Shown here piece by piece: positions 10,578-22,246 of a DNA stretch of 64,000 bases. The position numbers and the translations under genes were made by a program. The stretch's first letter is position 1. Each line of letters begins with the position of its first letter. Source of the DNA: Sweltsa coloradensis (taxonomy: Eukaryota > Arthropoda > Insecta > Plecoptera > Chloroperlidae); the NCBI GenBank assembly GCA_024449915.1, contig JAMZAV010000771.1, positions 62,001-126,000 on the forward strand, given 5' to 3'. The notes under the pieces were generated by a model. The model made no database searches and was not told the origin of the DNA. It saw nothing but the letters and a program-made list of their open reading frames with translations.

Positions 10578-10866
10578 ACAAACCAGTTGGTCAAGTTTGT
10601 TTGTGAGGGACTGAGGGTCATCGAGAATACGGCAGTGTGGGAGGAGAAGAAGAAGAAGAAGAAGAAGAAGAAGAAGAAGAAGAAGAAGAAGAAGAAGAAG
10701 AAGAAGAAGAAGAAGAAGAAGAAGAAGAAGAAGAAGAAGAAGAAGAAGAAGAAGAAGAAGAAGAAGAAGAAGAAGAAGAAGAAGAAGAAGAAAACCTTTC
10801 AAACCAGTTGGTCGAGTTTGTTTGTGAGGGACTGAGGGTCATCGAGAAGACAGCAGTGTAGAAGAA
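10578..10866. repeat. (GAA)~50 tract flanked by a direct duplication
   Basis: A nearly perfect (GAA)n tract occupies about 10641-10792. It is bracketed by a direct repeat of about 62 bp: AACCAGTTGGTCAAGTTTGT... before it and AACCAGTTGGTCGAGTTTGT... after it, each ending in GTCATCGAGAA-AC-GCAGTGT. The flank-plus-tract therefore looks like a tandem unit whose GAA part expanded. Poly-Lys, poly-Glu and poly-Leu/Ser frames here are by-products. Confidence 0.93.
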
Positions 10867-11175
10867 GAGGAGCCTATTCCTCAGTCAGGGGCCTGCTCCT
10901 CAGTCAAGGGGCGTAATCCTCAGTCAGGATCCTTGACAGAGAGACGAGCGGGTAGACAACCACACGAGTTACAGTGTTTTATGGTCATATAATTATCTAA
11001 TTAGCCTGCATGAAAAGATATTTAAATGTGATGGTAACTGATAAATGTTCTATCCATAATATAGTTCTAACGAACGACACTACATTACAGTGAACTTACA
11101 ATTCCTCTTTATGTTTTGACCTGGGTCTGGGTTTTATATTACTATTATTATAATTTAAAATATGAATTTTAAAAT

Positions 11176-11372
11176 GACGCGTTGATGGATGAGCGTATTG
11201 AACCAAACTCCCTATATTCCAACGTTTAAAAACAACCAAAAGCGTGATTTTTTTCTGAGAAATGTTTCAATTCGAGTGTACAAAAAACCGTGGCATACAT
11301 AGTTTAGAGATTTCAAAGGTTCCCTCAAGTTTTCACCAAGATTAAAGAAGTTTGTCCGGTAGAGAGCGAAGA
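11176..11372 (+). repeat. Dispersed repeat, family F
   Basis: Begins GCGTTGATGGATGAGCG and includes AGAGATTTCAAAGGTTCCCT, TTCACCAAGATTAAAG and TTGTCCGGTAGAGAGCGAA. It is a member of the family also seen at 5.9, 12.0 and 57.0 kb. Confidence 0.7.
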
Positions 11373-11639
11373 AAATAATGGAAAACTAGCAATTTTCTCG
11401 TGCCATTCAGTTTCCATGCCATATGTGCATAATTTCGGACATGTGTGATGCAGATTATAGAGTGTCTAGCTAGTATCTATTGTTTTGTTAGTCTTCCCAT
11501 GCGAATCCTCGCTCCTTTGTATCACAGCGTAATACTCATGATTCCCATGATCTTTCCTCTGTCGAGTTTTTTGATGAAAAGATAGAAACTAGTAATTAGA
11601 GTGGCGCCGTCCTGGTTTTCGGCTCGGTTGGTCGCGTGC

Positions 11640-11800
11640 GTGTAGACGAGACTGTGTAGCAGATGCCGCCTGTAACATGCGAGCCCGGTGCAACACACAA
11701 CACACGACGCTGTCGTACATGTGACTCCGGGGGCCTCAGCCTGTGGGCTTGCCCAACACTCATCGTCTGCTTACAACTCCACAATAAGATGCCACTTCAC
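11640..11800. repeat. Duplicated segment (partner at 12660-12730)
   Basis: About 65 bp here (CCTCAGCCTGTGGGCTTGCC...) matches TACAGCCTCTGGGTTTTCC... at 12669-12727, including CAACACTCAT and CTCCACAATAA. One copy lies in a 64-codon cysteine-containing frame, but the second is broken, so a diverged repeat fits better than an exon. Confidence 0.5.
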
Positions 11801-11899
11801 GAAGCTTATTATATCGCACTCGCATCACAGATACCAGATAAGTGGTCGCATGGATAGAAGATCTTCGATACATACGAAAAGAACGAAAAAGTGCGATTT

Positions 11900-12290
11900 A
11901 AATTTTTAATGACAAATATTTCTTGAAATGTACCCAAATTCTTGACATATTATCTAACTTTAAAGGTTTCGAAGGTTCCCCGAAATTTTGATCAAGATCG
12001 GAGTATCCGTTTGTCCGGTACACAGCTAATTATTTCTTCGATTGTAGGACTACTCAAAGAAGTGGCAGTTCTAAGTTAGAGATTTCGAAGGTTCCTTGAA
12101 ACTTTCATCAAGATTGGAGCCGTTTTCCGGTACAGAGCAAACAAACCAAAGCAAACACAAAATTATCAATTAAGATCACACAAGTACAATCTTCAAGATA
12201 AATATTTCTTCGTTCTAAGTTTAGAGATTTCGAAGATTCCCTTAAAACCTCTTTTCCTGTAGAGAGCGAAAGAACAGGAAAAACAAACGA
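11900..12290 (+). repeat. Dispersed repeat, family F, internally triplicated
   Basis: Three successive blocks contain GATTTCGAAGGTTCC or a close variant, the first two followed by a TCATCAAGAT-like segment and all by a CCGGTA/CCTGTAGAGAGC-like end, at about 11965-12030, 12080-12135 and 12225-12270. The block is about 130 bp and tandemly repeated. No coding content is recognised. Confidence 0.65.
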
Positions 12291-12955
12291 AAAACGTCAA
12301 ACGAAAACAACTAAACCAAGACTTATTTTGATTAGGACAGTAAAACTTAAAGTCGTTCTTTATTTAATTTATAAATACCACATTAATAAACTGTATCATC
12401 TATTTCAACATTATCATTATCATCCTTTTATAAGAGAATTTATGTTATTTTATTAATGTAAATAATGGGACAGGATCACTGTGGTGGATGGGCCACAATG
12501 CTTTTCCCGTTTCATTCTATAAGTTTTTTTTTATTTTGGTACAAATTACAGAGAAAAATAATAAATAAAAATATATTTCGTAATTAAAAACTATTCTTCT
12601 AAAGCAGAAAGTTGGTTTAGAGAGCGGTCTTGTAGCCACAAAGAGAACCAACTATATTACAAAGTGTCTACAGCCTCTGGGTTTTCCAAACACTCATTAT
12701 CTTCTTACATCTCCACAATAATATCACATTTATTATTTGATGATGACTATAAAATAATTCGTATCCATTTATGAAAGAATCGATTCGTGTTTCGTTGTTT
12801 TTTGGACGGTTGCTTCTGAAAAGTAATTTGAATAAATTAGCAATTTCTGTGGTACCTGTCTGTATTAAAACATTCTTCGCCAATTGGTTGGGGCGACTTT
12901 GAAGTTCCCATCGTGAGATTCAACTGCACGAGAATATTATAGTAATTATACATTA
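12291..12955. other. No gene recognised
   Basis: AT-rich sequence holding the second copy of the 11.7-kb duplicated segment. No splice-bounded coding exon is visible. Confidence 0.45.
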
Positions 12956-12961
12956 ATAGGC

Positions 12962-13165
12962 AGCCTGCGTGCCAGAGACTGATGCAAGGCGAGGCTCTGA
13001 TTCGCGAGGTCCCGGGCTCAGATCCCGTCGAGACCGGCAATCCCGACTGAAGATTTCCACGAGGTTTTCCTCAGCCGTTATTGCGAATGCATGGGATGGA
13101 GCCCTCGGATATCCCTTTACAACTTTTAGTAGACATCCTGACTTGGGCAGGTTTACCAAGGTATA
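12962..13165 (+). mobile_element. SINE, family A (tRNA-derived)
   Basis: The tRNA-like head ends GAGGTCCCGGGCTCAGATCCC (a mutated T-arm). Then comes the body shared by all copies: GTCGAGACCGGCAATCC, CTGAAGATTTCCACGAGGTT, TTGCGAATGCATGGGAT, GAGCCCTCGGATATCCC. Other copies lie at 32.7 (-), 34.3 (+) and 41.96 kb (-). Confidence 0.85.
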
Positions 13166-13363
13166 TTAATTAAAGATTTGAACACAAGAATGAAGATTCG
13201 CGTTCGGTGGTTTCTCCCTGATTGGCTATTCCTGATTTTTGGCAAACCTCATATTCGTTTGAGTGGGATCGTCAAATAAATCAGTTTTTATTCTTTTCTG
13301 ACGATTTTTTCTTTCTTTCCTTCTTTTTTCTTTCCTTTTCTTTCCTTTCCCTTCTTTTATTAG

Positions 13364-13450
13364 ATGCTACAAAATGCTAAATTTGACAAAATTTATACTA
13401 AATAACATAAATTTAATTGTTAAAAAAGTAACTCTAGTTATGAGAGTGGT
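13364..13450 (+). repeat. Dispersed repeat shared with 22557-22645
   Basis: ATGCTACAAAATGCTAAATT... to CTCTAGTTATGAG matches about 85 bp at 22.56 kb (ATGCTTCAAAATGCTAAATT... to CTCTGGTTATAGG). It is an AT-rich, diverged repeat of unknown type. The following sequence to 14180 has no recognised gene. Confidence 0.6.
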
Positions 13451-14185
13451 TGTGCAGGGAATGCCCAAAGCTACAATTCCTTTGTGAAAACTTTCAGTCA
13501 GGATTGCCAGGCCATGGATGTGATCTTGTGACCACCCAGATAAGAGTCCCACTGTAAACAGGTTTCTGTGCGAGTATAAGCATTGAGTATAGATGGAATG
13601 AGTAACCAATCACTAAAACGCCATTAGATAATTTACACGATTTTAAAAATCACAAAAAGTAAATATTGTAATTTCTATTGAGTAACCAACGTACCAGTCT
13701 CAGGGTTCTATACTGTGAAGCAACCTGGGGTGAGAACTGTTGGCACCATCGTTGTTTGTGAATGTTTAGTATTTACCATAAGAAGTGAACTTCACAGCTC
13801 GCCAAGTGTTTCCAATACAAGGAATATCTTTGTTTGTAGTGTAAGATGTTAGTGAACAACAACAACTATACCGTGTACTTGGAAGGCCACTAACAATGTT
13901 GTCTAGAATACAAAGAAACTTCTTGTTTGATTCAATATTTATTTTATTGCAATCCATGCACGCGTACATGGTACACAACAATGTGTCATTGTTGTAATTT
14001 TCTTAACACGATTTTAACTTAAAACCCACATTTTGCTAACCCCAATAATATGTAAACTAGTTGCTATGCTGATCAAATATTGTTCTTCATACTAGCCATG
14101 AACTGTATTTCGATGATGATGATTAGGGAGGACGTGGGTTCGATTGATTGATTGGATATTGCTAACGTCTCATATTAAAAGTATG

Positions 14186-14290
14186 AACAGAAGGGAGGAG
14201 GGGAAACCCGGTACCGGCACGTAGCCTACTCCTTTCGAAAAGTACCAAGGGGACCAACCGAAAGGACGGTGTAACCTTGACAGTCATAGG
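14186..14290 (+). repeat. Dispersed repeat, family D
   Basis: GGGAGGAGGGGAAACCCGGT..., GGCACGTAGCCTACTCCTTT, CCGAAAGGACGGTGTAACCT and TTGACAGTCATAGG recur at 22156-22246. The conserved stretch is about 85 bp, and this copy has a 12-bp insertion. It is likely a SINE or SINE fragment. Confidence 0.75.
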
Positions 14291-14839
14291 TTCCTCCACT
14301 AACCCGGACTGCCGAGCAGACGTCGAGGAGAACGAAGCCGTTACACTAGCTCTCAAACCCTCCACTGCTCTAACCAGCGGTATACGTAAGTTTCAGGGCA
14401 CAGCGGTCACCCACTCTACCCATGACCACGCCCGATTCGGTGTTCGATTACCGCTGACTAATGAAACATCCCCCCACAAGACATGTTGTTTTTCTATAAC
14501 CGTCCTTCATCGTCTCGAACAGAACAGCCACAATCAACATCAAAATAGTCGTCTCTAACAGCACAAGGTCAATAATTGTTTTAAAAGTAATCAATGAGCG
14601 GTGTAAACTTATTGGTAATTACTACAAACTTTACTAAGTACATCATATTTGAGGAAACTTTCCCAGCATCGTTACACCTAAAACAAAGCAGTGACTGTGA
14701 GTATTTGTTTCAAAGCGCAAGTATTTATTGTTGACTTTTTAAATTTAGAGTTTATAGTATTAAGTTTAATTATTTATAACTTTAATTATTACTTAACTGT
14801 TAGTTCATTGCTGTATCTGTATCTGTATCTGTATTTGAA

Positions 14840-14887
14840 AGTAGATTTATTTAGTTGTCCTCCTTTGTAAATCAGTACAGGATAGAC

Positions 14888-14924
<37 letters not shown>

Positions 14925-14940
14925 AATAAATAAAAAATAT
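14840..14940 (+). mobile_element. Non-LTR retrotransposon 3' end with (AAAT)n tail
   Basis: GGATAGACGTT followed by about ten AAAT units. The same terminal sequence (GGATATAGACGTT plus AAAT units) is present in reverse orientation at 41160-41215. A (CTGTAT)n tract precedes it at 14813-14836. Confidence 0.6.
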
Positions 14941-15655
14941 TTTAAATTTAATAAATTGTGAACAATTTTTTAGAATAGTATTTTTGACCCCTGTGCCTCC
15001 TCCCCACAGAAACGGCCAACGACACCGATTTTCCGCCACGATTGTTTTAAACTTTTTTCCCTCGCTTAATGAAACCCTGTAAAGCTTTGTGCCCTGTGCG
15101 TTCACCGGAAGTCCTGCTTGTCTGCGGCTTCCGGCCTAGCTGGTGTCCGGTGAGGCGGCCAGGTGCTCAGGTCGGGTGCATAATTACTATACGGGGCAGA
15201 CCGCTGGCGCCACTTACCGCATGGCTGGGCTGCTAGGTTCGCACGGGACTTATTGTTGGCAGTCAGTAGCGTCATCGCGAGATACGAGATGATGATGACG
15301 ATGATGATTTTTTGGGGACACATTTGTTAGTTGGCAAATAGCTATTCGCTCGGCCAGGAAGAATTTGAAGTATATTATGAATTTGCAAAGAAGCATACAT
15401 AGAGAGCCCTACACTACGAAATTTTCTGGCAATCACGACGAAAACAATACACGAAAATGGTAAATTTTGGACTTTTGAACAAAAATAAAAATCCTTATTT
15501 TATTTTATTTTGTAACAATTTAAAAATTTAAATTAGGAAATGTATGACCCTTCTTTTTGCTTCCGTGACAACTCTCTAAAATTTCCAACAACTGCGGTGT
15601 CAGGGCCGAGCGAACAGAATATTCACTCAGACAACGGTGAGTGGTGATGGATGAA
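14941..15655. other. No gene recognised
   Basis: Includes a (GATGAT)n stretch near 15288-15306 and ordinary AT-rich DNA. Short frames on either strand have no recognisable features. Confidence 0.45.
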
Positions 15656-15768
15656 GATGAAGGACGATTTAAAAAACATGTCTTATGCGGGATTCGAACC
15701 CACGTCCTCGTAGAGCCACGCTTGGGACCAGTGCCCTAATCGTATGTGCCACCACGGGCGTCACACGT
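15656..15768 (-). mobile_element. SINE, family B (tRNA-derived)
   Basis: On the minus strand the T-arm-like GTGGGTTCGAATCCCGC is preceded by a head reading TGGTGGCACATACGATTAGG. A second copy lies at 36736-36830 with the same order of blocks and the same GGTGATGGATGA-like flank, so the elements are homologous over about 170 bp. Confidence 0.75.
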
Positions 15769-16129
15769 TACCTTGCAAGTGTTCCCAATCAGAGATGACA
15801 AAAGAGAGCAATGATCATTGGGATATATTGTGAGGCGCAAGATGTGTCATTGCCCGATATTGACCCTTCATGCGAAGGGTTGTTAAATTTATAGTAGTTC
15901 CGCAATCCACCCTCCTGTGACGTCAGCATCGGCTTACTTGCTTCGGAGCAACTATAGCAGGACTCAATCATAGCATTCCCTTATTAGTGAGGGAACACCT
16001 TGGAGAAACCTTTTGGTCAGACTCAGGGTGCCAGTGGCGACGACACGCTCAATGCAACTCTGTTGGTGGGCGAAGGACAGAAGTGTTGGGACTTGGGAGG
16101 TTCCTTAGTTGAGTCCTATACCTCCATAC

Positions 16130-16310
16130 GCTTCAACGACGACGAAAAGTACGACGACTACAACGACGACGACGACGACGAAAAGTACAACAATAACAAC
16201 GATCACGAGGAGAAAACGACGACAACGACGACGAAAAGTACAAAAACAACCCCCGACCACGACGACCACAATACATGACACGACGGCGGCCACAAGACAA
16301 CGACAACAAC
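16130..16310. repeat. Impure (ACG/AAC)n trinucleotide repeats
   Basis: Runs of ACGACG, AACAAC and GACGAC with AAAAGTAC interspersions. Apparent Asp/Asn/Thr-rich peptides are translation of simple repeats. Confidence 0.85.
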
Positions 16311-16439
16311 TCAAATATATAATCATGATGGCGACTATCAGATTAGTAGAGGAAGTCCTATCCTATCACATCCCGACCCTCCTATCTAGGAACCCCAGAG
16401 GCTAGACCCTCCTATCCTGACAGATATTCCTCACCGTGT

Positions 16440-16459
16440 CCTCTCTCTCTCTCTCTCTG

Positions 16460-16499
<40 letters not shown>

Positions 16500-16530
16500 T
16501 TTATTATAATATATATATATTTTTTTTATT
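16440..16530. repeat. (CT)n and (TTA)n microsatellites
   Basis: A short CT run at 16439-16458, about 15 TTA units at about 16463-16507, then a TA-rich block. Confidence 0.9.
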
Positions 16531-16599
16531 ATTATTATTTAGATTTAAATTGTGTATTATATTAATTATGTTGTCATACATCGATGTATCTGAAATATT

Positions 16600-16677
16600 A
16601 AGAGGTTGGATGGAAGATAAAGCCTAACTGGCTTTAATCCCCGCCTAAATAAAGACGACTATCTATCTATCTATCTA

Positions 16678-16765
<88 letters not shown>
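16600..16765 (+). mobile_element. LINE-like 3' end with (ATCT)n and (CT)n tail
   Basis: AACTGGCTTTAATCC and CTAAATAAAGACGACT are followed by (ATCT)n and then about 38 CT units to 16757. A conserved 3' end followed by a microsatellite tail is typical of non-LTR retrotransposon insertions. Confidence 0.6.
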
Positions 16766-16766
<1 letters not shown>

Positions 16767-17141
16767 ATCATACTTCACGCCTCGGCGCCGACACGTGTTA
16801 CACGGCTACACACCACACAGCCCCCGGTTCTAAAGCCCCCACAGCATAATGCTCACCTGCAGACTGAGGCAGTGCAGGAATAAAACCGATATATATTATA
16901 TAAGACTAGACAGGTATTGTTGGAGTTGCGTGGGCTCCGATACAATACCATCAGCTGGTTCAGGGGTTGTCCTGCTTCCCAGGCAGATGGTCTGGGGTTT
17001 GGATCATCTTTTCACCACCCCCACCCTCCGCTAGCAACTTCTACTATGTAGCGGCTTAAATTCAAAAGAAATAACCAACTTATTTTAAAAATGAAATAAT
17101 TAATTAAATAAAACTTTTAAATGTCTCGCTACCCGTTGATG

Positions 17142-18071
17142 ACATTTTATATTTATCGGGTTGTTTCGTAGCGGCGGTAGTGATCTTTCTGTCGACGTTT
17201 CGAAGACCATATTATCTTCTTCTTCAGGACTTGAAATATGATATATGAAGTTTGTGAAATTCCTCTTGTTTCTTGTTATTGTTTTTTTCTATTGTTACTT
17301 TTAAAGTTTTTTTATTGGTTAACCTAAATAAGCTTCCTAAATTCACTGTCAGATTATCATTTGCTAGACAACTTTCCTATTTCGTAGTCTTCCACCCCAG
17401 ACATCTTCCTCTTGAACCGGCACAATCCCTTGGACTGGGTCTATGAAAACTTCCTCAATAGGTTTGATTTCTTTACACTGTACTGTTTCTAGTTTAGTGA
17501 CTGACTTTAGAACAGGATCCCATGCATGGCTGAGGACAAAAACAGTGATCCCTGTTGAAGTTGTTGGGATGTTTTTTTGTTGTTTTTTTTTTTTTTAGCA
17601 GTGCCACGAGTAGTTAGGGAGGCAATATAAATTAAAAAACATCCCAACAACTTCAACAGGGATCACTGTTTTGTCCTCAGCCATGCATGGGATCCTGTTC
17701 TAAAGTCAGTCACTAAACTAGAAACAGTACAGTGTAAAGAAATCAAACCTATTGAGGAAGTGATCATAGACCCAGTCCAAGGGATTGTGCCGGTTCAAGA
17801 GGAAGATGTCTGGGGTGGAAGACTACGAAATAGGAAAGTTGTCTAGCAAATGATAATCTGACAGTGCATTTAGGTAAGCTTATTTAGGTTAACCAAGAAA
17901 AAAACTTTAAAAGTAACAATAGAAAAAAACAATAACAAGAAACAAGAGGAATTTCACAAACTTCATATATCATATTTCAAGTCCTGAAGAAGAAGATAAT
18001 ATGGTCTTCGAAACGTCGACAGAAAGATATCACTACCGCCGCTACGAAACAACCCGATAAATATAAAATGT
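17142..18071. mobile_element. Near-perfect 0.93-kb inverted repeat carrying a retroelement tail
   Basis: The left arm 17142-17578 and right arm 17634-18071 are reverse complements with only scattered differences, around a 55-bp T-rich spacer. Each arm contains CTGAAGAAGAAGATAATATG followed by a CGAAACGTCG motif of the kind found in Penelope-like and other retroelement termini. On the plus strand at about 17660-17848 the right arm carries an open frame containing EEDVWGGRLRNRKVV before a stop. The left arm encodes the same on the minus strand. Two head-to-head copies, or one foldback insertion, explain it. The high arm identity implies recent origin or gene conversion. Confidence 0.85.
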
Positions 18072-18900
18072 AATTAATTAAATGTTCAATGAACTGCGGC
18101 AATCCATTGTTTATGTTTTGCATACTCAGCCAAGGTGAGGCGAGGACCAAATATATCAACATTTTATGGACTTTAGGACTCGCACTCGAATGAAACAATC
18201 TGTGAATTTAATTGTACCTAATTAAATTAAATTAAATTAAAGGAGGGTGAAAACCAGCACAAACAAGTTTTGATTTTCCTGCTTGTAATAATATAAAAGT
18301 ACACCACTCTAGAATCGAGAGTCCGCCCACTGAAAATCAGTTCCATGGTTGCTGGGTACGCTCGATAAAAACAAAGTTATTCTTTCATTTACACATTTCA
18401 TCGTCATTGTCAATGTTTACGGTGCAAATATTGAGAAGTGCGTTACTAACGGTTATATATCAAGTACACCTTTTTACAACAGCCTACCCTAAGGGCCTAA
18501 ATTATGGTCTATCTCTATGGGTTCAGGAATAGAAGATAATACAAGTTTCAGAACCAGAACGTATTATTTGCAGATAAAACAACACTAGTCTGGATTAAGC
18601 CTCTCAGATTGTGGCCGTCACAGTAAAGCATAACATATTACAACACATCGGCCCCGATTGAAGATTATTTCTCAGACTTGACGACAAATTCTGATTCATT
18701 GAATACAGTTATTATAGATTTAATTATTTTTGAAATAAGAAATATTAAATCCATTTTAGAAAGGAGACAGGAGGAATTAATATCTCGTAAAGCTAACTTG
18801 CCAGGTTTATATTTTAAACGGCTTATTGGACGACCGTAATGAGTAGGGCTAAGATAGGAACATGATTTATTTAAAATATATTTATCTCTAAACCTATGTA
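18072..18900. other. No gene recognised
   Basis: Begins with (AATTA)n near 18220-18240. A 98-codon minus-strand frame spans 18665-18961 and crosses into the next inverted repeat. Its MVPVSG start resembles the BAMBI tail by chance only. Confidence 0.45.
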
Positions 18901-18901
18901 G

Positions 18902-21256
18902 GTCCGTGGAACAAGCTTCCCTAAAACTATAGGAACATTTCAATCCGGAAACCGGCACCAAAATTTAGGAGCAGGTAAAAGACATATTTTAGAATGTATT
19001 TTCACGGGGGACACGCTTTGGTAGCAAATAAGTCACCTGCCATGGCGTCCACAAGATGGCCGCCAAAATAATTTTTAAAAAATTGCTGTAACTCAAGAAG
19101 TAATTATCAGATTTGGATAAACTAAATTGTGTTTTATTCGGTTTTTTAATGCTCTACAAAAATGTCAATAGAAATTTTACCGTAAATACAATAGTTTTAA
19201 TTATATTTATATATTATTACAATGAATTGCAATTATGGCATTTTTTTGGTATATATCTAAATTTATTTATACGTAGAAATTCGCTAGATTGTCATAAAAT
19301 TTTTCAGAATATACTAAAAAAAAACACAATAAATCCTAAATTTAAAGTCCCAAAACGAAATTCCTGTAACTTTTTGATTAATTAATTAATTAAATTAAGC
19401 ATTAATTAAAATCCCAATTAAAAGTTTCTTATTCACGTACCAAAGTCACGTAGTGTATCACACAAGAACAATATGACCACAATGAACCAAAAAAATATTA
19501 GTTCCAAAAATTAATTCCAATCACTTTCCTTATTAATTCAATTATTTCAATTAATTAAAAATAATGACAATAATCTCAATAAATTTTGTAAAATTAACAC
19601 AATGTAGTCGACCTTGGAATCATTTTAAAGCTAGTTTTAAGGCGAATAAATGTAATGAAAAAAATTAATTAATTAAATTAATTAATCACCGAATTTTTTT
19701 TACATTTAGATAAATTATCCCACTTTTGACATATGTATTGTTATATATACCTAAAACTCGATCATCGTCATAAAAATATACTACTTTACTGACATAATGC
19801 CAATAAATCCGAATTGTCATGTCCCGAACACAAAATTCCTATAACTTAGCGATTAATTAAAAAAATTAAATGAAGAATTACTTATATCTCAATAATTGTT
19901 ATTGTCATTTAAATTAACACATGACAAAAATGCCAAAGAAAAGTATCAAATATAAACAATGCAAGTATTAATTTTAAAAATTAATAGTCCCAAAATAAAG
20001 TTCATGCTACTTTTCTGTTAATTGAATTTCCCACAAAATTATTTTCCTGAAAAAAATAAGCTTGCAAATGGTTCCCAGTTTGGCTGTGTTAATTTTACAC
20101 AAAACAAAATGGTGATTAAATAAATTTTTAATTTTATTCATTCTTTAAATTTCAATTAACGGGGAAAGTAGCAGAAACTTAATTTGGGACTAAATTTTTA
20201 AAAATTTTTATTCGCATTGTTTATATTTGATACTTCTGTTGGCATTTGTATGTGTTAATTGAGTAACAATAAACAATTATTGAGATATAAGTAATTCTTC
20301 ATTTAATTTCCCTTAATTAATCGGTTTTAAGTTATAGGAATTTTGTTTCGGGGACATGACAATTCGGATTCATTGGCATTATGTCAGTAAAGTAGGTATA
20401 TTTTTATGACGATCGATCGAGTTTTAGGTATACATAACATTAATATGTCAAAAGTGGGATTATTTAAAATAAAATGTAATAATTTGGTGATTAATTAATT
20501 TAATTAGTTAATTTTTTCATTACATTTATTAGCCTTTAAAACTAGCTTTAAAATGATTCCCAAGGTCGACTACATTGTGTTAATTTTACAAAAATTTATT
20601 GAGATTATTGTCATTTTTTTAAAATTAATTGGAATTAATTGAATTAATAGGAAAGTGATTGGAATTAATTTTTGGAACTAATATGTTTTTGGTTCATTGT
20701 TGGTCTATTGCTCTGTGTGATTACACTACGTGAATTTGGTAAGTGAATAAGAACTTTTAATTGGGATTTAATTAATGCCTAATTTAATTAATAATTAACA
20801 AAAAGTTACAGGAATTTCGTTCGGACTTGAATTTTGGATTTATTGGCGTTATTTTTAGTATACTCTGAAAATTTTTTTGACAATCTAGCGAATTCTACGT
20901 ATAAATAATAAGATATATACCAAAAAGTGCTATAATTGCAATCATTGTAATAATATATAAATATAATTAAAACTATTTTATTTTCGGTAAAATTTCTACT
21001 GGACATTTTTGTAGAGCTTTTTAAAAACCGAATAAAACACAATTTAGTTTTATCCAAATCTGATGATTTACTTCTTGAGTTACAGCAATTTTAAGAATTT
21101 TTTTGGCGGCCATTTGTGGACGCCATGACAGGTGAACTTATTTGTTACCATGCGTGTCCCCCGTGAAAATAACATTCTAAAATACGTCTTTTACCTGCCC
21201 TAAATTTTGGTGCTGGTTTCCGGATTTGAAGTGTTTTTACGCTTGTTCCACGGACT
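18902..21256. mobile_element. Giant foldback element (~2.35 kb, arms ~1.1 kb)
   Basis: The left terminus GGTCCGTGGAACAAGC and the right terminus GCTTGTTCCACGGAC are complementary, and matching continues inward in order to about 20030 and 20140. Markers include GCGTCCACAAGATGGCCGCC (left) against GGCGGCCATTTGTGGACGCC (right), and the two ATTAATTAATTAA blocks. The centre is about 100 bp. TA dinucleotides flank both ends, compatible with a TA target-site duplication. The arms are AT-rich and diverged by indels. Short mirrored frames (MDKLNCVLFGF plus strand, MDKTKLCFIRF minus strand) are arm copies, not genes. Confidence 0.82.
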
Positions 21257-21830
21257 AATGACGATTATTGTGAACTCAAATATATGTTTTTTAATAAAAT
21301 ATTTTCACATATTAAGTTCTTATTTCAGTTAATGAATACATATTTCTCTATTTCTTGCCATAAGGACATATTATAAACAAAAAACATATATTCTTTACTA
21401 AACGCATTAAAAAAAAAACATATATGCCGATACCAGATCACAATTTTCTCAACACAATGCTTCGTCAAACTATGAAATGTGCCTCTTAAAAAGTTATCTA
21501 TCTATTCAACAGTTACTAAACCTGGAGAACGTTACAAACAGACAAGGACCAGCCTTTTCACTGTATTACACCGTGTGTCAACAGTGCGAACTAATTAATT
21601 TGTCTTAAGGGTACAAAAAAGCAATATCAAATCATAAATCAATAAAATTTCAAAGAGTATAATTATTTTTATGTTTTTAAGCAAATATAAAATACATATT
21701 TTGACTATTTTAAGCAAATAATATCCAGAGCCCTAGAAGTGAGTGAAGTGAACCGAAGACTCAACTTGACTACCCGGAGAAAACATGTTGTTTAATGTTT
21801 CTCTACTTTGTGTGTTTGTTCGCCCGATAA
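21257..21830. other. No gene recognised
   Basis: AT-rich sequence between the foldback element and the 52-bp array; no splice-bounded exon is seen. Confidence 0.45.
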
Positions 21831-21840
21831 CGACACCGAC

Positions 21841-22056
21841 TAAACGACTCTTTAGATTACGATGAAACTGATGTTTTGGTGGAGGTGCCGGGTAAACGAC
21901 TCTTTAGATTAGGATGAAACTGATGTTTTGGTGGAGGTGCCGGGTAAACGACTCTTTAGATTACGATGAAACTGATGTTTTGGTGGAGGTGCCGGGTAAA
22001 CGACTCTTTAGATTACGATGAAACTGACAGTTTTGGTGGAGGTGCCGGGTACGGAC
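21841..22056 (+). repeat. 52-bp tandem repeat x4 containing a shared 20-mer
   Basis: Units start at 21841, 21893, 21945 and 21997 (TAAACGACTCTTTAGATTAC...) and end in TTTTGGTGGAGGTGCCGGGT. They are almost identical. The final 20-mer also occurs singly near 34002 and 35182 (+) and with changes near 39060, 39731 and 43490 (-), each time at the edge of another repeat. Confidence 0.93.
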
Positions 22057-22155
22057 AAACAACCCTTAATTCCTCCTTCTGACAACAAAACATCTGTTTC
22101 ATCCTTGTAATGTAATGCAATGTAATGTAATCCACTAGTGCAAATTTAATAGACA

Positions 22156-22246
22156 AGGGAGGAGGGGAAACCCGGTACCGGCACGTAGCCTACTCCTTTC
22201 GTAAAGTATCCGAAAGGACGGTGTAACCTTGACAGTCATAGGTAGA
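22156..22246 (+). repeat. Dispersed repeat, family D (second copy)
   Basis: Closely matches 14186-14290 but lacks 12 bp. Immediately downstream, 22250-22530 is rich in the short motif TTTAGCATTT, repeated irregularly. Confidence 0.75.

Noticed and set aside
10557..10861. Poly-Leu, poly-Lys, poly-Ser and poly-Glu frames
   Set aside because: They are readings of a (GAA)n tract on both strands.
11663..11857. Cysteine-rich 64-codon frame as a receptor exon
   Set aside because: The segment is duplicated with a broken frame at 12.67 kb, so it is probably a repeat.
18665..18961. Minus-strand frame starting MVPVSG, resembling the BAMBI tail
   Set aside because: The match is only six residues. The frame runs through a foldback terminus and lacks any other similarity.
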